This document shows positions 26,851 through 35,430 of a stretch of DNA of 62,049 nucleotides, in pieces (positions within the stretch are counted from its first letter, which is position 1; every line of letters starts with the position of its first letter). The notes beneath the pieces were generated by a model. That model had not been told where the DNA came from. It saw only the letters and a list, made by a program, of their open reading frames with translations, and did not search any database. A program made the position numbers and the translations under genes. The DNA is from Faecalicatena faecalis (lineage in GTDB: Bacteria > Bacillota > Clostridia > Lachnospirales > Lachnospiraceae): NCBI RefSeq assembly GCF_012524165.2, contig NZ_JABACJ020000042.1:1-62049 (forward strand). The letters are read 5' to 3'.

Positions 26851-28794
26851 CTAACTCTTTTTGAAAATCTCTATCTCATGGAACTTTCTTGCTTTCAATA
26901 CTTGTTCGGTATCTTTTAAGTTTCTTGTCAGATCCAGTATTTCTCCAAAAATTCCTTGGAAATGGTTATCCACATTGGCATTTAAAGCAAGCATGAACAC
27001 GATCTGTACCTTTTCATTTCCCCAGGTAATCGGTCTTTGTAATGTCAGAAGACCAATCCCCTGTTTTCTGATATGTCCTTCAAATGCATGAGGGATTGCA
27101 ATCAGACTGCCTATGGAGGTATCGGAAAGCTTTTCTCTCTCGAAGATGGAGGCTACATATCCTTCATCTACATATCCCTCCCGGCACATCCGGCCTCCAA
27201 GAAGTTCTATTACCTCTTCCTTCGATTTCAGATCACAATTAAGAATCGAAATTTCTTCATGCAAAAATCCTTTCAGGTAAGAATATACACATCGTTCTTC
27301 ATCCTGGCGGTTTTCCTTCTTATGGATATACTTTTGAACCCTGCGTATATCTTCTTCATTCAAAACAGGCAGTACCTGTATCACATCAATCCCATCCAGA
27401 TAGAGCGGAATCGTGGAAATCACAAAATCCTGATCCTCCTTTGTGAGGCCTTCCGCCATATTACCGGAAACAATGCGTTTAATTTCCAAATTTGGGAAGA
27501 CCCTCTTTAATTTCATAGAAATAAACTGTGAGGTTCCTACTCCAGTCATGCACACGATAGTTGCAGACAGGTTTCTTTTATTCTTCTGGGCCATCCGTTC
27601 TATGGATGCACCGATATGGAAGGTGATATAGCCGATTTCATCTTCTGTTGCCTCGATTCCATATCGCGAGTTGAACTTTGCAATTAAATAAGAAGCAATC
27701 TCGTATTCATAGAACATTTCCTTTTTCACAGACTCCAGAATGGGGTTCGCCAGATACATCTTACTCTGTATCCTATGTACCATGCATTCCAGATGATCGA
27801 ACATGGCACATGCCAATTCATCGTCATCTTCCAGATCCAGGTGGTACTTTTCATCCAATTGTCTTAAGATATCCATCATAAAGTCGAACATCTCTGGTGC
27901 CCGGGAGCGCAGTTTGACTTTATCATTCTCCTTCCTCATCGGAATCAGGAAACGCATCCCCTGTAGACAAGTAATCAGATAAGAGACCTCCTCCTTAGGC
28001 ATCTCGATCTGCAGATACTCTGCAATCTGTTCTTTTAAGAACTGACTGACGAACCACTCTTTTCTTTCTACATTCGAAGAGATATCTCCCTCATTTTCTA
28101 TCAGACAACTTATCTGTATGCGCTGAAGCATCACTGCTAACTGCAGAAGAAATTCATCGAACGAAATATCCGTCAATACAAAATGGAATCTTTTTTCTGT
28201 CCCCTTGACAATCTCCCTGAGGGATCCAAGGTCCACATGTTCAAATAGAGGCTGTATCTTCTCCAATGCTGCATTTCCGGGACGGCCTGCTGCTTTTTTA
28301 AGTGCATCGACCAGTGCTAACCGGATCTGCCGTTCAGAGCCTTCTGCCTTCACTCCATATTTCACCTTTTTTGTGAAGGTAATTCCGAACTTCCTCCAAA
28401 AGTCTTCCAGTTCATTCAGATCATTGACAACTGTACCTTTACTTACGAAAAACGTGTTGGACATCGCTTCCATGGAGGTATACTCTACATTATTAAGAAG
28501 CTTTGCCGCTATGTAATACTTTCTGACTTCTGATGAAATATAGGAATCCTGCTCTTCGTAAAGGGCCGTTTTTAGAAACTGTTCTCCTTCTGTATCATAA
28601 TCAAGCCAGAGCCCCACACCTTGTTTTGTTCGGATATAACAGGAATGTTTTTCTAACTCCTCATTAATCTTCTTGATATCCGTTTTGATTGTCCTGGGAC
28701 TTACCTTTAGTTCCGCAGCAATCTGTGATGTGGTAAACTTCGTTTCATTTTTTAAGAGCAAACTTAATATTTTCTTTTCTCTTGGTAAAAACAT
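26851..28794 (-). CDS. PRD-containing transcriptional activator (BglG/MtlR/LicR type)
   Basis: 647 residues. An N-terminal helix-turn-helix pair (residues 1-150) includes TTSQIAAELKVSPRTIKTDI and NTFFVSKGTVVNDLNELE. Two PTS regulatory domains follow (about 170-285 and 300-400, with HLECMVHRIQ in the second). Then come an EIIB-like domain with its Cys in IVCMTGVGTSQF (about 410-490) and a C-terminal EIIA-like domain with the His in SLIAIPHAFEGH. Phosphorylation by PTS proteins should set its activity according to sugar supply. It is the first gene of the PTS operon and presumably its activator. Confidence 0.93.
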   Translation of the reverse strand: MFLPREKKILSLLLKNETKFTTSQIAAELKVSPRTIKTDIKKINEELEKHSCYIRTKQGVGLWLDYDTEGEQFLKTALYEEQDSYISSEVRKYYIAAKLLNNVEYTSMEAMSNTFFVSKGTVVNDLNELEDFWRKFGITFTKKVKYGVKAEGSERQIRLALVDALKKAAGRPGNAALEKIQPLFEHVDLGSLREIVKGTEKRFHFVLTDISFDEFLLQLAVMLQRIQISCLIENEGDISSNVERKEWFVSQFLKEQIAEYLQIEMPKEEVSYLITCLQGMRFLIPMRKENDKVKLRSRAPEMFDFMMDILRQLDEKYHLDLEDDDELACAMFDHLECMVHRIQSKMYLANPILESVKKEMFYEYEIASYLIAKFNSRYGIEATEDEIGYITFHIGASIERMAQKNKRNLSATIVCMTGVGTSQFISMKLKRVFPNLEIKRIVSGNMAEGLTKEDQDFVISTIPLYLDGIDVIQVLPVLNEEDIRRVQKYIHKKENRQDEERCVYSYLKGFLHEEISILNCDLKSKEEVIELLGGRMCREGYVDEGYVASIFEREKLSDTSIGSLIAIPHAFEGHIRKQGIGLLTLQRPITWGNEKVQIVFMLALNANVDNHFQGIFGEILDLTRNLKDTEQVLKARKFHEIEIFKKS

Positions 28795-29159
28795 TTGACC
28801 ACCTTTCCTTGCTGTTTGAGCATATTATATCTGCCGTCCAGCCGTTTTTACAAATCATATAATTGCACTTGCATTGCAAAACTTGGTGCAATTTTTGTCT
28901 AATATTTGGTGATTTACGCAGTTAATTGATTATTTATTGTTAATTATGTCCAGTCAATAGATTTTTTCACCAAATCAGCATTTCCACTTTTGTGCACACT
29001 GTCTAGTTTATAAAAATTTTATACTTTTTACAATTTTATTTCACTTACTTAGTGCAATTTTTCGATTATTCATTTTCACAAAGAATACTTATAATGAAAC
29101 CATAGCAAAACAAAACTCACATTTATATAATGTAAGATTGATTCTAAGGAGGTTCGTAC
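28795..29159. promoter_or_regulatory. Divergent control region with repeated GTGCAAT boxes
   Basis: This AT-rich gap separates the PTS operon (leftward) from the alcohol dehydrogenase (rightward). GTGCAAT occurs at 28886-28892 and 29052-29058, both followed by TTTT, and its complement ATTGCAC at 28862-28868 makes an inverted pair with the first. A leftward TATAAT lies about 30 nt before the regulator start with TTGTAA 18 nt away. A rightward TATAAT sits at 29090-29095 with a poor -35, as expected for an activated promoter. The boxes are candidate sites for the PRD regulator. Confidence 0.5.
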
Positions 29160-30338
29160 ATGATTAATTTTGAATTTTACAATCCAACAAAGGTAATCTT
29201 TGGAAAAGGCGTTGAAGCTGAGGCTGGAAAAGAGATCAAGGCACTCGGCGGACACAAGGTACTGGTTCATTTCGGTGGAACATTTCTACAGGAAAATGGA
29301 ACGCTGGACAGAGTCCACCAGGGGCTCAAGGATGCAGGTCTGGAATATGTAGACTTAGGAGGGGTCGTTCCGAACCCGCGTCTCGGACTTGTTAAAGAAG
29401 GAATTAAACTCTGTAAAGAGGAAGGAGTTGATTTTCTGCTTCCAATCGGAGGAGGAAGTGCAATCGATTCAGCTAAAGGAATCGGTTATGGACTTGTGAA
29501 TGATTTTCCTCTGGAAGACCTGCTCCTTGGAAAAGTCACCACAGATAAGATTGCACCGATCGGATGTATTTCCACCATCGCTGCTACCGGCTCTGAGACA
29601 AGTAACTCTATGGTAATCACCATTGAAGACGGCATGCTGAAACGCTCCTATAACCATGACTGTGCAAGACCTAAATTTGCGATCATGAATCCAGAGCTTA
29701 CTTATACACTGCCAGTTTACCAGACTGCCAGTGGTGCATCTGATATCATGATGCATACTATGGAACGTTATTTCACGAATACCCCAGATGTTGATCTGAT
29801 TGACCGTATGGCTGAAGGCCTGCTCGTCTCTGTCCGCGAAGCCGCAAAGGTAGCTGTCAAGGACCCAGAGAACTATGAAGCACGTGCCACACTGATGTGG
29901 GCAGGAAGCCTTTCCCATAATGGACTGACCGGAACAGGACGTGTGTCTGACTTCGCATCCCATAAGATCGAGCATGAGTTGGGCGGTATGTTCGATGTTG
30001 CACACGGGGCAGGCTTATGTGCAGTATGGGGAAGCTGGGCAAGATATGTATATAAGACCAATCCGGCAAGATTTGCACAATTTGCTGTTCGTGTATTCGA
30101 TGTAGCCGAGAATTTCTATGATGCTGAAACTACCGCACTCAAGGGAATCGAGGCATGGGAGGACTGGTGCCGTAAGATTGGAATGCCGACAAATCTGCGC
30201 GAACTCGGTATCACACCGACAGATGCACAAATTGAAGAATTGGCAGAAAAATGCGTTGCAACAGGCGGCGGACATGTAGGATTCTTCCAGACCTTATACA
30301 AAGATGACGTGATCAAGATTTACGAGATGTCCAGATAA
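29160..30338 (+). CDS. Iron-containing alcohol dehydrogenase (butanol dehydrogenase-like)
   Basis: 392 residues of the group III Fe-dependent family. The NAD(P)-binding motif is LLPIGGGSAIDSAKGI, followed by ATGSETSNSMVI. The metal ligands are in the SDIMMHTMERYF, SHKIEHELGGMFDVAHGAGL stretch, with conserved His residues. It reduces aldehydes to alcohols, with NADPH or NADH. The start codon is preceded by AAGGAGG. It is divergent from the PTS/aldolase operon and could dispose of an aldehyde made from the imported sugar, which is inference. Confidence 0.93.
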   Translation: MINFEFYNPTKVIFGKGVEAEAGKEIKALGGHKVLVHFGGTFLQENGTLDRVHQGLKDAGLEYVDLGGVVPNPRLGLVKEGIKLCKEEGVDFLLPIGGGSAIDSAKGIGYGLVNDFPLEDLLLGKVTTDKIAPIGCISTIAATGSETSNSMVITIEDGMLKRSYNHDCARPKFAIMNPELTYTLPVYQTASGASDIMMHTMERYFTNTPDVDLIDRMAEGLLVSVREAAKVAVKDPENYEARATLMWAGSLSHNGLTGTGRVSDFASHKIEHELGGMFDVAHGAGLCAVWGSWARYVYKTNPARFAQFAVRVFDVAENFYDAETTALKGIEAWEDWCRKIGMPTNLRELGITPTDAQIEELAEKCVATGGGHVGFFQTLYKDDVIKIYEMSR

Positions 30339-30386
30339 AAATCTGCATATAGCAATGTAAATGAAGGGATAGCTTTGTTAAAAATG

Positions 30387-30436
30387 ACTCCTTTTTGATA
30401 AGAATGAAGATTTGACGATTCTTATTGAAAAGGAGT
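30387..30436 (+). terminator. Terminator of the alcohol dehydrogenase gene
   Basis: A stem of about 19 bp pairs ACTCCTTTTTGATAAGAAT (30387-30405) with its near-complement (30418-30436) and is followed by ATTTTATTT. Confidence 0.85.
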
Positions 30437-30469
30437 ATTTTATTTCCGCTATAAACAATTTGTATTGCA

Positions 30470-30498
30470 TTGACAATTCGCGAAATATATCTTAACAT
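30470..30498 (+). promoter_or_regulatory. SigmaA-type promoter of the lipoprotein gene
   Basis: TTGACA (30470-30475), a 17-nt spacer, TAACAT (30493-30498), about 55 nt before the start codon. Confidence 0.65.
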
Positions 30499-30552
30499 GA
30501 AAAAAAGAATTTATTTCTAAGTACCCCCTTTTAGCGAAATAGTGGTGATCAT

Positions 30553-31269
30553 ATGAGAAAATTGGTAATGATTGTATTCGTTTTTATTTCCCTTTCCTTT
30601 ATAGGATGTCAGCGTCTCCCAAACAAAAATGAGAAAATAATTGATATAATTGAACAATTTCGTAAAGGCAATTATGAGTATACTCTGAAAGGTTACAGCT
30701 ATGAACCAGGGCAAGGAGAAAAGTGCTTATACGAGATGCAAGGGAAATTGATTTCAGACCCATATCAACAATATGAAAAAGGAGATATGGAGGAAGTCTA
30801 TGCATATGAAAAAGAAGGCAGCACTTATCGAGATATAAAACTCAGCACAAACGATGGAAAAAACAAATATATAACATATAAAGCTGAAAAAGGAAGTGAG
30901 TTATATATCCGAGATAATCTTAAATTTACATATATTCGTGATGAAAAAGTTGACGATTGTAAATTATCTGTATTTTCATCTGAGTATGAAAAGGAAAATG
31001 TAATTGCAGATAGTAATATGAGAATAACTTTGCCTTGTACAATTAAATTAGAATATTATGTTGATTTAAAAACGGAAGTTGTCCAGAGAATCATCGTAGA
31101 TCTCACTGAATCTGATAAAGTCGATGAAATCGGAGGACTTATACTAAATGGTATCACCGAAGATGATGCCAAAGAAATTGTTGATGCACGCAGCAACATG
31201 AGTAGTATGAAGGTGGTAATCGACATCAAAAATTTTGGTGGAGATATTAAAATTGATCATCCACATTAA
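30553..31269 (+). CDS. Predicted lipoprotein of unknown function
   Basis: 238 residues with a lipoprotein signal peptide (hydrophobic residues 4-17, lipobox LSFIGC, Cys about 19). The mature part is charged, rich in Tyr, Lys and Glu, and reads as an alternation of strands. This could fit a LolA/LppX-like beta fold, but I cannot assign a family. The ribosome site GGTGAT is modest. The gene is much richer in A and T than its upstream neighbour, and it is flanked by its own promoter and terminator, so it is a single-gene unit possibly gained by transfer. Confidence 0.75.
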   Translation: MRKLVMIVFVFISLSFIGCQRLPNKNEKIIDIIEQFRKGNYEYTLKGYSYEPGQGEKCLYEMQGKLISDPYQQYEKGDMEEVYAYEKEGSTYRDIKLSTNDGKNKYITYKAEKGSELYIRDNLKFTYIRDEKVDDCKLSVFSSEYEKENVIADSNMRITLPCTIKLEYYVDLKTEVVQRIIVDLTESDKVDEIGGLILNGITEDDAKEIVDARSNMSSMKVVIDIKNFGGDIKIDHPH

Positions 31270-31277
31270 AAGTTAAA

Positions 31278-31318
31278 AAGTGCCACAAACCCAGCATTTT
31301 CAAAGGGTTGTGGCACTT
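31278..31318 (+). terminator. Terminator of the lipoprotein gene
   Basis: AAGTGCCACAAACCC pairs with GGGTTGTGGCACTT around a 12-nt loop. The downstream T content is weak (ATATATTC). Confidence 0.65.
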
Positions 31319-31395
31319 ATATATTCCCACATATGTCAAAAACAGAATTATAAATGATAAGGTGATAAAAGTATAGTGACCCAATAATTGAGCAC

Positions 31396-32346
31396 TTACA
31401 ATGATATTATTTCATCAGTCCTTTTAATATTTTGATATTCTTTTTTCAAAATGAATAATGACAAACTTAATATTAAAAAAAGAACAATTATAATATGATA
31501 TCCTATATTTTTGTCTTCTACATTCACGCCCTGTGTCCCATAATGTGACATTGTATCAAATGCGCTATGTGCCAATCCACATAACCAGACATTATTGGTT
31601 CTCATATATACATATCCAAGAAAGATTGAAAAACTAATTGCAAGCAATATTCTGAATGGAATTTCCCATAATTTCAAATCATATACCGTAAACCAAAGTG
31701 GTATATGCCAGTATTCCCATAATATCCCTAATAAAATCACACCCGCTCTTTTTCCAAATTTCTTCTGCATAATGGGCTGCAAATCCCCCCTCCAGCCGTA
31801 CTCTTCCCCCAAAACTCTTATACCACTGCCAATGAATATAAAAGCTATCATCAATACATTACCAATAAGGCCAAATATCATGGTGTTATTCTCTTTTAAA
31901 TATGGCAGCATATCTAAAAAAGCCTTTCCTGTCATTATTACAATAAAGAGCACAAAATCTTTATGTACAAGTTCAAATTTATAAAATGGCTTATTTTCAT
32001 TTCGACCTCTTGTTTGTCGCACCAATAATATGATACTGACGACAATTGTGGCATACTCTCCTAACAGCAGAATTCTACTTTCATTGATTCCCGTAATAAT
32101 TTTGATGATAATTATAATTCCATAAAACATACAAAAACCTGGGATTACAGAAGGTATTGATTCTATCTTATCATCATGACTATACCTTTTTGCCAGAAAC
32201 ACGCCACTTGCTGGCAGCAATACCATCTCTCCCATAAATAGATTAGGATTTAAAAAGGCATTCCTTAACAACAGGATTCCTAAAAGATAGTTAATACCAT
32301 ATGTCACTAAAAAAAATATACTAAGCTCACTAATTTTTTTATTCAT
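31396..32346 (-). CDS. CPBP family intramembrane glutamic endopeptidase
   Basis: About 316 residues with eight or more membrane helices and the CPBP/ABI (CAAX protease-like) motifs: the paired glutamates in LGEEYGWRGDLQP, the His in EYWHIPLWF and the third motif GLAHSAFD. Members cleave prenylated or other membrane proteins, or give immunity to bacteriocins. The start is placed at 32346, where GAGGGGA sits upstream. The gene is AT-rich like the neighbouring lipoprotein gene and converges with it. Confidence 0.88.
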   Translation of the reverse strand: MNKKISELSIFFLVTYGINYLLGILLLRNAFLNPNLFMGEMVLLPASGVFLAKRYSHDDKIESIPSVIPGFCMFYGIIIIIKIITGINESRILLLGEYATIVVSIILLVRQTRGRNENKPFYKFELVHKDFVLFIVIMTGKAFLDMLPYLKENNTMIFGLIGNVLMIAFIFIGSGIRVLGEEYGWRGDLQPIMQKKFGKRAGVILLGILWEYWHIPLWFTVYDLKLWEIPFRILLAISFSIFLGYVYMRTNNVWLCGLAHSAFDTMSHYGTQGVNVEDKNIGYHIIIVLFLILSLSLFILKKEYQNIKRTDEIISL

Positions 32347-32534
32347 ATTTCCCCTCACTGCCCACTTTTAGCAGTATTTCTTCTTAGTTAAATGACGAAT
32401 TGGCTAATTTAATTTTTAAATTCAATATCTTTCTTTTATCATCATATCATAATTTTATCATTAACGTATTATTTTTCTTTTTCCAATTCCAGATTTACGT
32501 AATAACAACAATTCTTCCAATCTGTAATGATATG

Positions 32535-32563
32535 GTATATTTTTTCTATTTTGCCAGATACTA
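32535..32563 (+). promoter_or_regulatory. Putative SigmaG promoter of spoVAC
   Basis: GTATA (32535-32539), a 17-nt spacer, GATACTA (32557-32563). The SigmaG consensus is GHATR with CATNHTA at 17-18 nt, so the -35 fits fully and the -10 at six of seven positions. The same pair with the same spacing precedes the spoVAA group at 51 kb. Confidence 0.7.
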
Positions 32564-32595
32564 TCCTTAATCATGAACTTAAAGGAGACGTTATT

Positions 32596-33054
32596 ATGGA
32601 TAAGGTAGAAAAGATGAAACAGGAGAAACAGTATGAGCAGTACGTCAAACAGAAGACGCCCGTCCACAATGTCTATGTCAATATGCTTAAAGCCTTTATC
32701 ACTGGGGGAATCATCTGCACGATTGGGCAGTTTATTTACAATTACTGTGAGCTGCAGAAGCTTTCAAAGGAAGAATGCGGCGGCTGGACCTCCATGCTCT
32801 TAGTCCTTCTCAGTGTCATCCTGACCGGAATCAATCTTTATCCTAAGATTGCAAAATGGGGTGGTGCCGGTGCACTGGTCCCGATCACTGGTTTTGCCAA
32901 CTCTGTGGCAGCCCCGGCCATCGAGTATAAAAAAGAAGGACAGGTCTTTGGTATCGGCTGTAAGATTTTTACGATTGCCGGACCTGTGATACTATATGGA
33001 ATCTTCACGAGCTGGGTATTGGGATTTGTCTATTGGATTTATAAATTACTCTGA
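32596..33054 (+). CDS. spoVAC: Stage V sporulation protein AC
   Basis: 152 residues, a multi-pass protein of the spore inner membrane. SpoVAC acts in uptake and release of dipicolinic acid and behaves as a mechanosensitive channel in Bacillus. Visible hallmarks are YVKQKTPVHNVYVNMLKAFI near the start, GGAGALVPITGFANSVAAPA in the middle and an aromatic C-terminal helix. The start is set at 32596 by AAAGGAG; the frame opening at 32527 has no ribosome site and would include the promoter. The gene stands alone, without spoVAD or spoVAE(b) next to it, and away from spoVAA/AB at 50 kb. Confidence 0.94.
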   Translation: MDKVEKMKQEKQYEQYVKQKTPVHNVYVNMLKAFITGGIICTIGQFIYNYCELQKLSKEECGGWTSMLLVLLSVILTGINLYPKIAKWGGAGALVPITGFANSVAAPAIEYKKEGQVFGIGCKIFTIAGPVILYGIFTSWVLGFVYWIYKLL

Positions 33055-33081
33055 TTGGAAAAAACTTGAAATATTTCTATA

Positions 33082-33136
33082 AAAATAAGAATCTGGTGTT
33101 GATGTCAGGAGGTTGTCAGCACCAGATTCTTATTTT
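33082..33136. terminator. Bidirectional terminator between spoVAC and the acetyltransferase gene
   Basis: A perfect 17-bp stem, AAAATAAGAATCTGGTG (33082-33098) with its complement (33120-33136), 21-nt loop, AT-rich ends on both sides. It serves two converging genes. Confidence 0.85.
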
Positions 33137-33179
33137 ATGCTGTAGTAAACGATCAATAGAGCGTTCTATAGAGCCAATA

Positions 33180-33770
33180 TTAGAAACCGTTTCCAAGGAA
33201 TTTTTGATCATCTCCCGGTCCTATTTTTCTGATTACTCTGCAGGGATTTCCGCATGCCAGGACACCGGATGGGATATCGCTTACTACAACACTTCCTGCT
33301 CCGATGATCGTATTGTCTCCAATCGTCACACCGGATACGATCGACACATGTCCTCCGATCCAGACGTGATTTCCGATATGGATGGGAAGTGCGTACTCTA
33401 ATCCCTCATCCCTTCGTACCGTGTCGAATGGGTGTCCGGCCGCATAGATTCCACAGCTTGGGCCAATCATGACCTCATCTCCAAAGGTGACCTCATTTCC
33501 CGCCAGAATGACCAAATGATAGTTCGCAAAGAAATTTTCTCCTAAGGTAACGCGCCCCCAGAAATCACAGTGAAAAGGTTCCTCTATCCGAAAATTCTTC
33601 CCTGTCTTTTTCATTTCCCTGCGTATCATTTCTTCCCGCTCTTGAACTTGGCAGGGCCGCAGTTGATTATATGCATAGCTTAACTCCTGGCTCCTCTCTC
33701 GTTCCTTCTGCAGACTTTCCTCTTTTGCATAATAAAGCATCCCGGCAAGTGCCTTCTCCTCTTCGGTCAT
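33180..33770 (-). CDS. Sugar O-acetyltransferase (maltose/galactoside acetyltransferase family)
   Basis: 196 residues. An N-terminal helical cap with MLYYAKEESLQKERERS and YNQLRPCQVQEREEM is followed by a left-handed beta helix of hexapeptide repeats (IGPSCGIYAAGHPF, IGGHVSIVSGVTIGDNTIIGAG). The catalytic His is in AAGHPFD. It transfers acetyl from acetyl-CoA to sugars such as maltose or glucose. Length is normal for Maa/LacA. It lies 21 bp after the M24 gene and may be the last gene of that unit. Confidence 0.93.
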   Translation of the reverse strand: MTEEEKALAGMLYYAKEESLQKERERSQELSYAYNQLRPCQVQEREEMIRREMKKTGKNFRIEEPFHCDFWGRVTLGENFFANYHLVILAGNEVTFGDEVMIGPSCGIYAAGHPFDTVRRDEGLEYALPIHIGNHVWIGGHVSIVSGVTIGDNTIIGAGSVVVSDIPSGVLACGNPCRVIRKIGPGDDQKFLGNGF

Positions 33771-33791
33771 CTTTCTTCTCCCCTTATTCTC

Positions 33792-35048
33792 TTAAAATTC
33801 AAGCTCATATAATGTTCCTATTTCCGGTGAAAGCACCTCACATCCGGTCTCTGTCACTGCGATTCCCTTTTCCCAGCGTACACCGAATGTTGCCGTAGAA
33901 ATAAAGGTGTCGATCTGGTATGTCATATTCGGTTTCAATCTATAATCTGAACTTGTCTCCACCCACGGCGCCTCGACCTCGATCATGCCGGTCCCATGGA
34001 GCGGACCATATACAAAATGATCCTGATAACCGTGTTCTACATAATATTGATAAAAATTCTTTGCAATTTCGGATGCCTGAACTCCGGCCCTTACCTGATT
34101 CTGTGTCCATCTATGTGCCTCGAGACCGAACATTACGGCATCTCTTCTTGCTCCCTCCAGTTTTCCTAGTACGATAGGATATCCTATGGATGCAGAATAT
34201 CCGTCGATTCTTGCAGACAGATTAAGCTGTACAATATCTCCCTTTCGAAATTTCCGATAGGAGGACCTGGAAATCGCATGCCTGGTGGAAGCTTCTGAAA
34301 AGACATACATGGGAAGTCCCTCATATTCTGCACCATTTTCATAAATCACACGCTCTGCAACCCCTACCATCTGTAATTCTGTCATGCCCGGCTGTATTTC
34401 CCGGATGACCTGTTGTGTAGCGAGCTCTGCGATACGGTATCCCTCTTTCAGACATTGAATCTCATTGACTGATTTGATAGAACGCAGCTCTACCATAATA
34501 TGATCCGCACGTACAATCTCAGACTCTGGAAATGCTGTTTTAATACCCTCCATGATCACCACTGAAGTATCCAGGTAACTTGCCACTCCGATCCGAAGCT
34601 TTTTCCCTGTGATTCCAAGTGCATGAAATACATCCTGATATGTATCTGCCTGTAATTCAGGATATGCCGGATCTGCTCCCTCCCTGTACTCTTTTAGTAC
34701 AAAGACCTTGTCCAGCCTGGAACGGTCAGCTCCGAACTCACGGCTTTCCGGCCCCACCAACAGGGCAGCCTCTCCATTAGGTGCGATCGCCACTCCTGCT
34801 CTCTCGAACAGCGGCCAAAATCCAGAAAAATACCTGGCATTTGCGTAGTCTGCCTCATTAGAATTGACGATCAGTGCATCTAATCCTTCTCTCTGTAATA
34901 TTTTTGCTGCTCTGATTACTCTCTCTTTATATTCCTCATCTGGAATATATACGTTTCCGTGCTCTCTCATTTTATGTTCCTCCTTAAGCTGGGCCGCAAA
35001 TGATGTGTCCGGCCATATTTTATTTTGTTCTTCTTTTGTTTCTGTCAT
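33792..35048 (-). CDS. M24 (creatinase/prolidase fold) protein with altered metal site
   Basis: About 418 residues with the creatinase N-terminal domain and a C-terminal pita-bread domain. The two metal aspartates expected in the D-x10-D strand pair are replaced: QLNLSARIDGYSASIGY has N and S. The His is kept in GPLHGTGM, the first Glu is D in YQIDTF, and the last Glu is kept in RWEKGIAVTETG. A dinuclear metalloprotease is therefore unlikely. Creatinase itself uses this fold without metal, so hydrolysis of a C-N bond in a small molecule is more plausible than peptidase activity. The start at 35048 overlaps the ASRT gene stop by 4 bp. Confidence 0.85.
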   Translation of the reverse strand: MTETKEEQNKIWPDTSFAAQLKEEHKMREHGNVYIPDEEYKERVIRAAKILQREGLDALIVNSNEADYANARYFSGFWPLFERAGVAIAPNGEAALLVGPESREFGADRSRLDKVFVLKEYREGADPAYPELQADTYQDVFHALGITGKKLRIGVASYLDTSVVIMEGIKTAFPESEIVRADHIMVELRSIKSVNEIQCLKEGYRIAELATQQVIREIQPGMTELQMVGVAERVIYENGAEYEGLPMYVFSEASTRHAISRSSYRKFRKGDIVQLNLSARIDGYSASIGYPIVLGKLEGARRDAVMFGLEAHRWTQNQVRAGVQASEIAKNFYQYYVEHGYQDHFVYGPLHGTGMIEVEAPWVETSSDYRLKPNMTYQIDTFISTATFGVRWEKGIAVTETGCEVLSPEIGTLYELEF

Positions 35049-35410
35049 ATTCCACATGCATATCCAGGAGTTGTATAGAACGCTACCTCCCTTGTCTCTG
35101 CTCTTCCATACTGTGCCACTACAGGAATGTCGCTCTCTATCATGATTGCATACTGTTCTCCTACGACTGCTTTATTTTCCCCGAAAATCTTCTGCTCATT
35201 TGTCTTGATACAGCGTACCCGTTCTGCCTCTATTGTGATCTTGGTTGCAATTACAGGCGGCCTGTCTGTATAAAAAAATTTGACTATTACATGTGCATCC
35301 AGATCTCCTGTATTCAATATGATAATCGATTCATGCCCTAAAATACTGTTGACACCTTCCGGTGGACACTCTGCATCTGGAAAAATCCATCTCTGTTTTC
35401 CGAATTCCAT
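35045..35410 (-). CDS. ASRT family protein (Anabaena sensory rhodopsin transducer homologue)
   Basis: 121 residues. It aligns by eye along its length with the Anabaena transducer: the W near residue 8, then GHESIIILNTGDLDAHVIVK, FFYTDRPP, a basic strand pair and SDIPVVAQYGR. The family is a small all-beta protein that works as a tetramer. Most members occur in bacteria without rhodopsin and have been proposed to bind small molecules such as sugars. No rhodopsin gene is in the window. It is encoded between a sugar-type binding protein and an M24 protein, and its stop overlaps the M24 start. Confidence 0.85.
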   Translation of the reverse strand: MEFGKQRWIFPDAECPPEGVNSILGHESIIILNTGDLDAHVIVKFFYTDRPPVIATKITIEAERVRCIKTNEQKIFGENKAVVGEQYAIMIESDIPVVAQYGRAETREVAFYTTPGYACGI

Positions 35411-35430
35411 CTTTGTATCTCCCTGTGTTC

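Noticed and set aside
32461..32667. Minus-strand 68-codon frame at the start of spoVAC
   Set aside because: Overlaps the spoVAC promoter and start on the opposite strand; no ribosome site and AT-driven hydrophobic composition.
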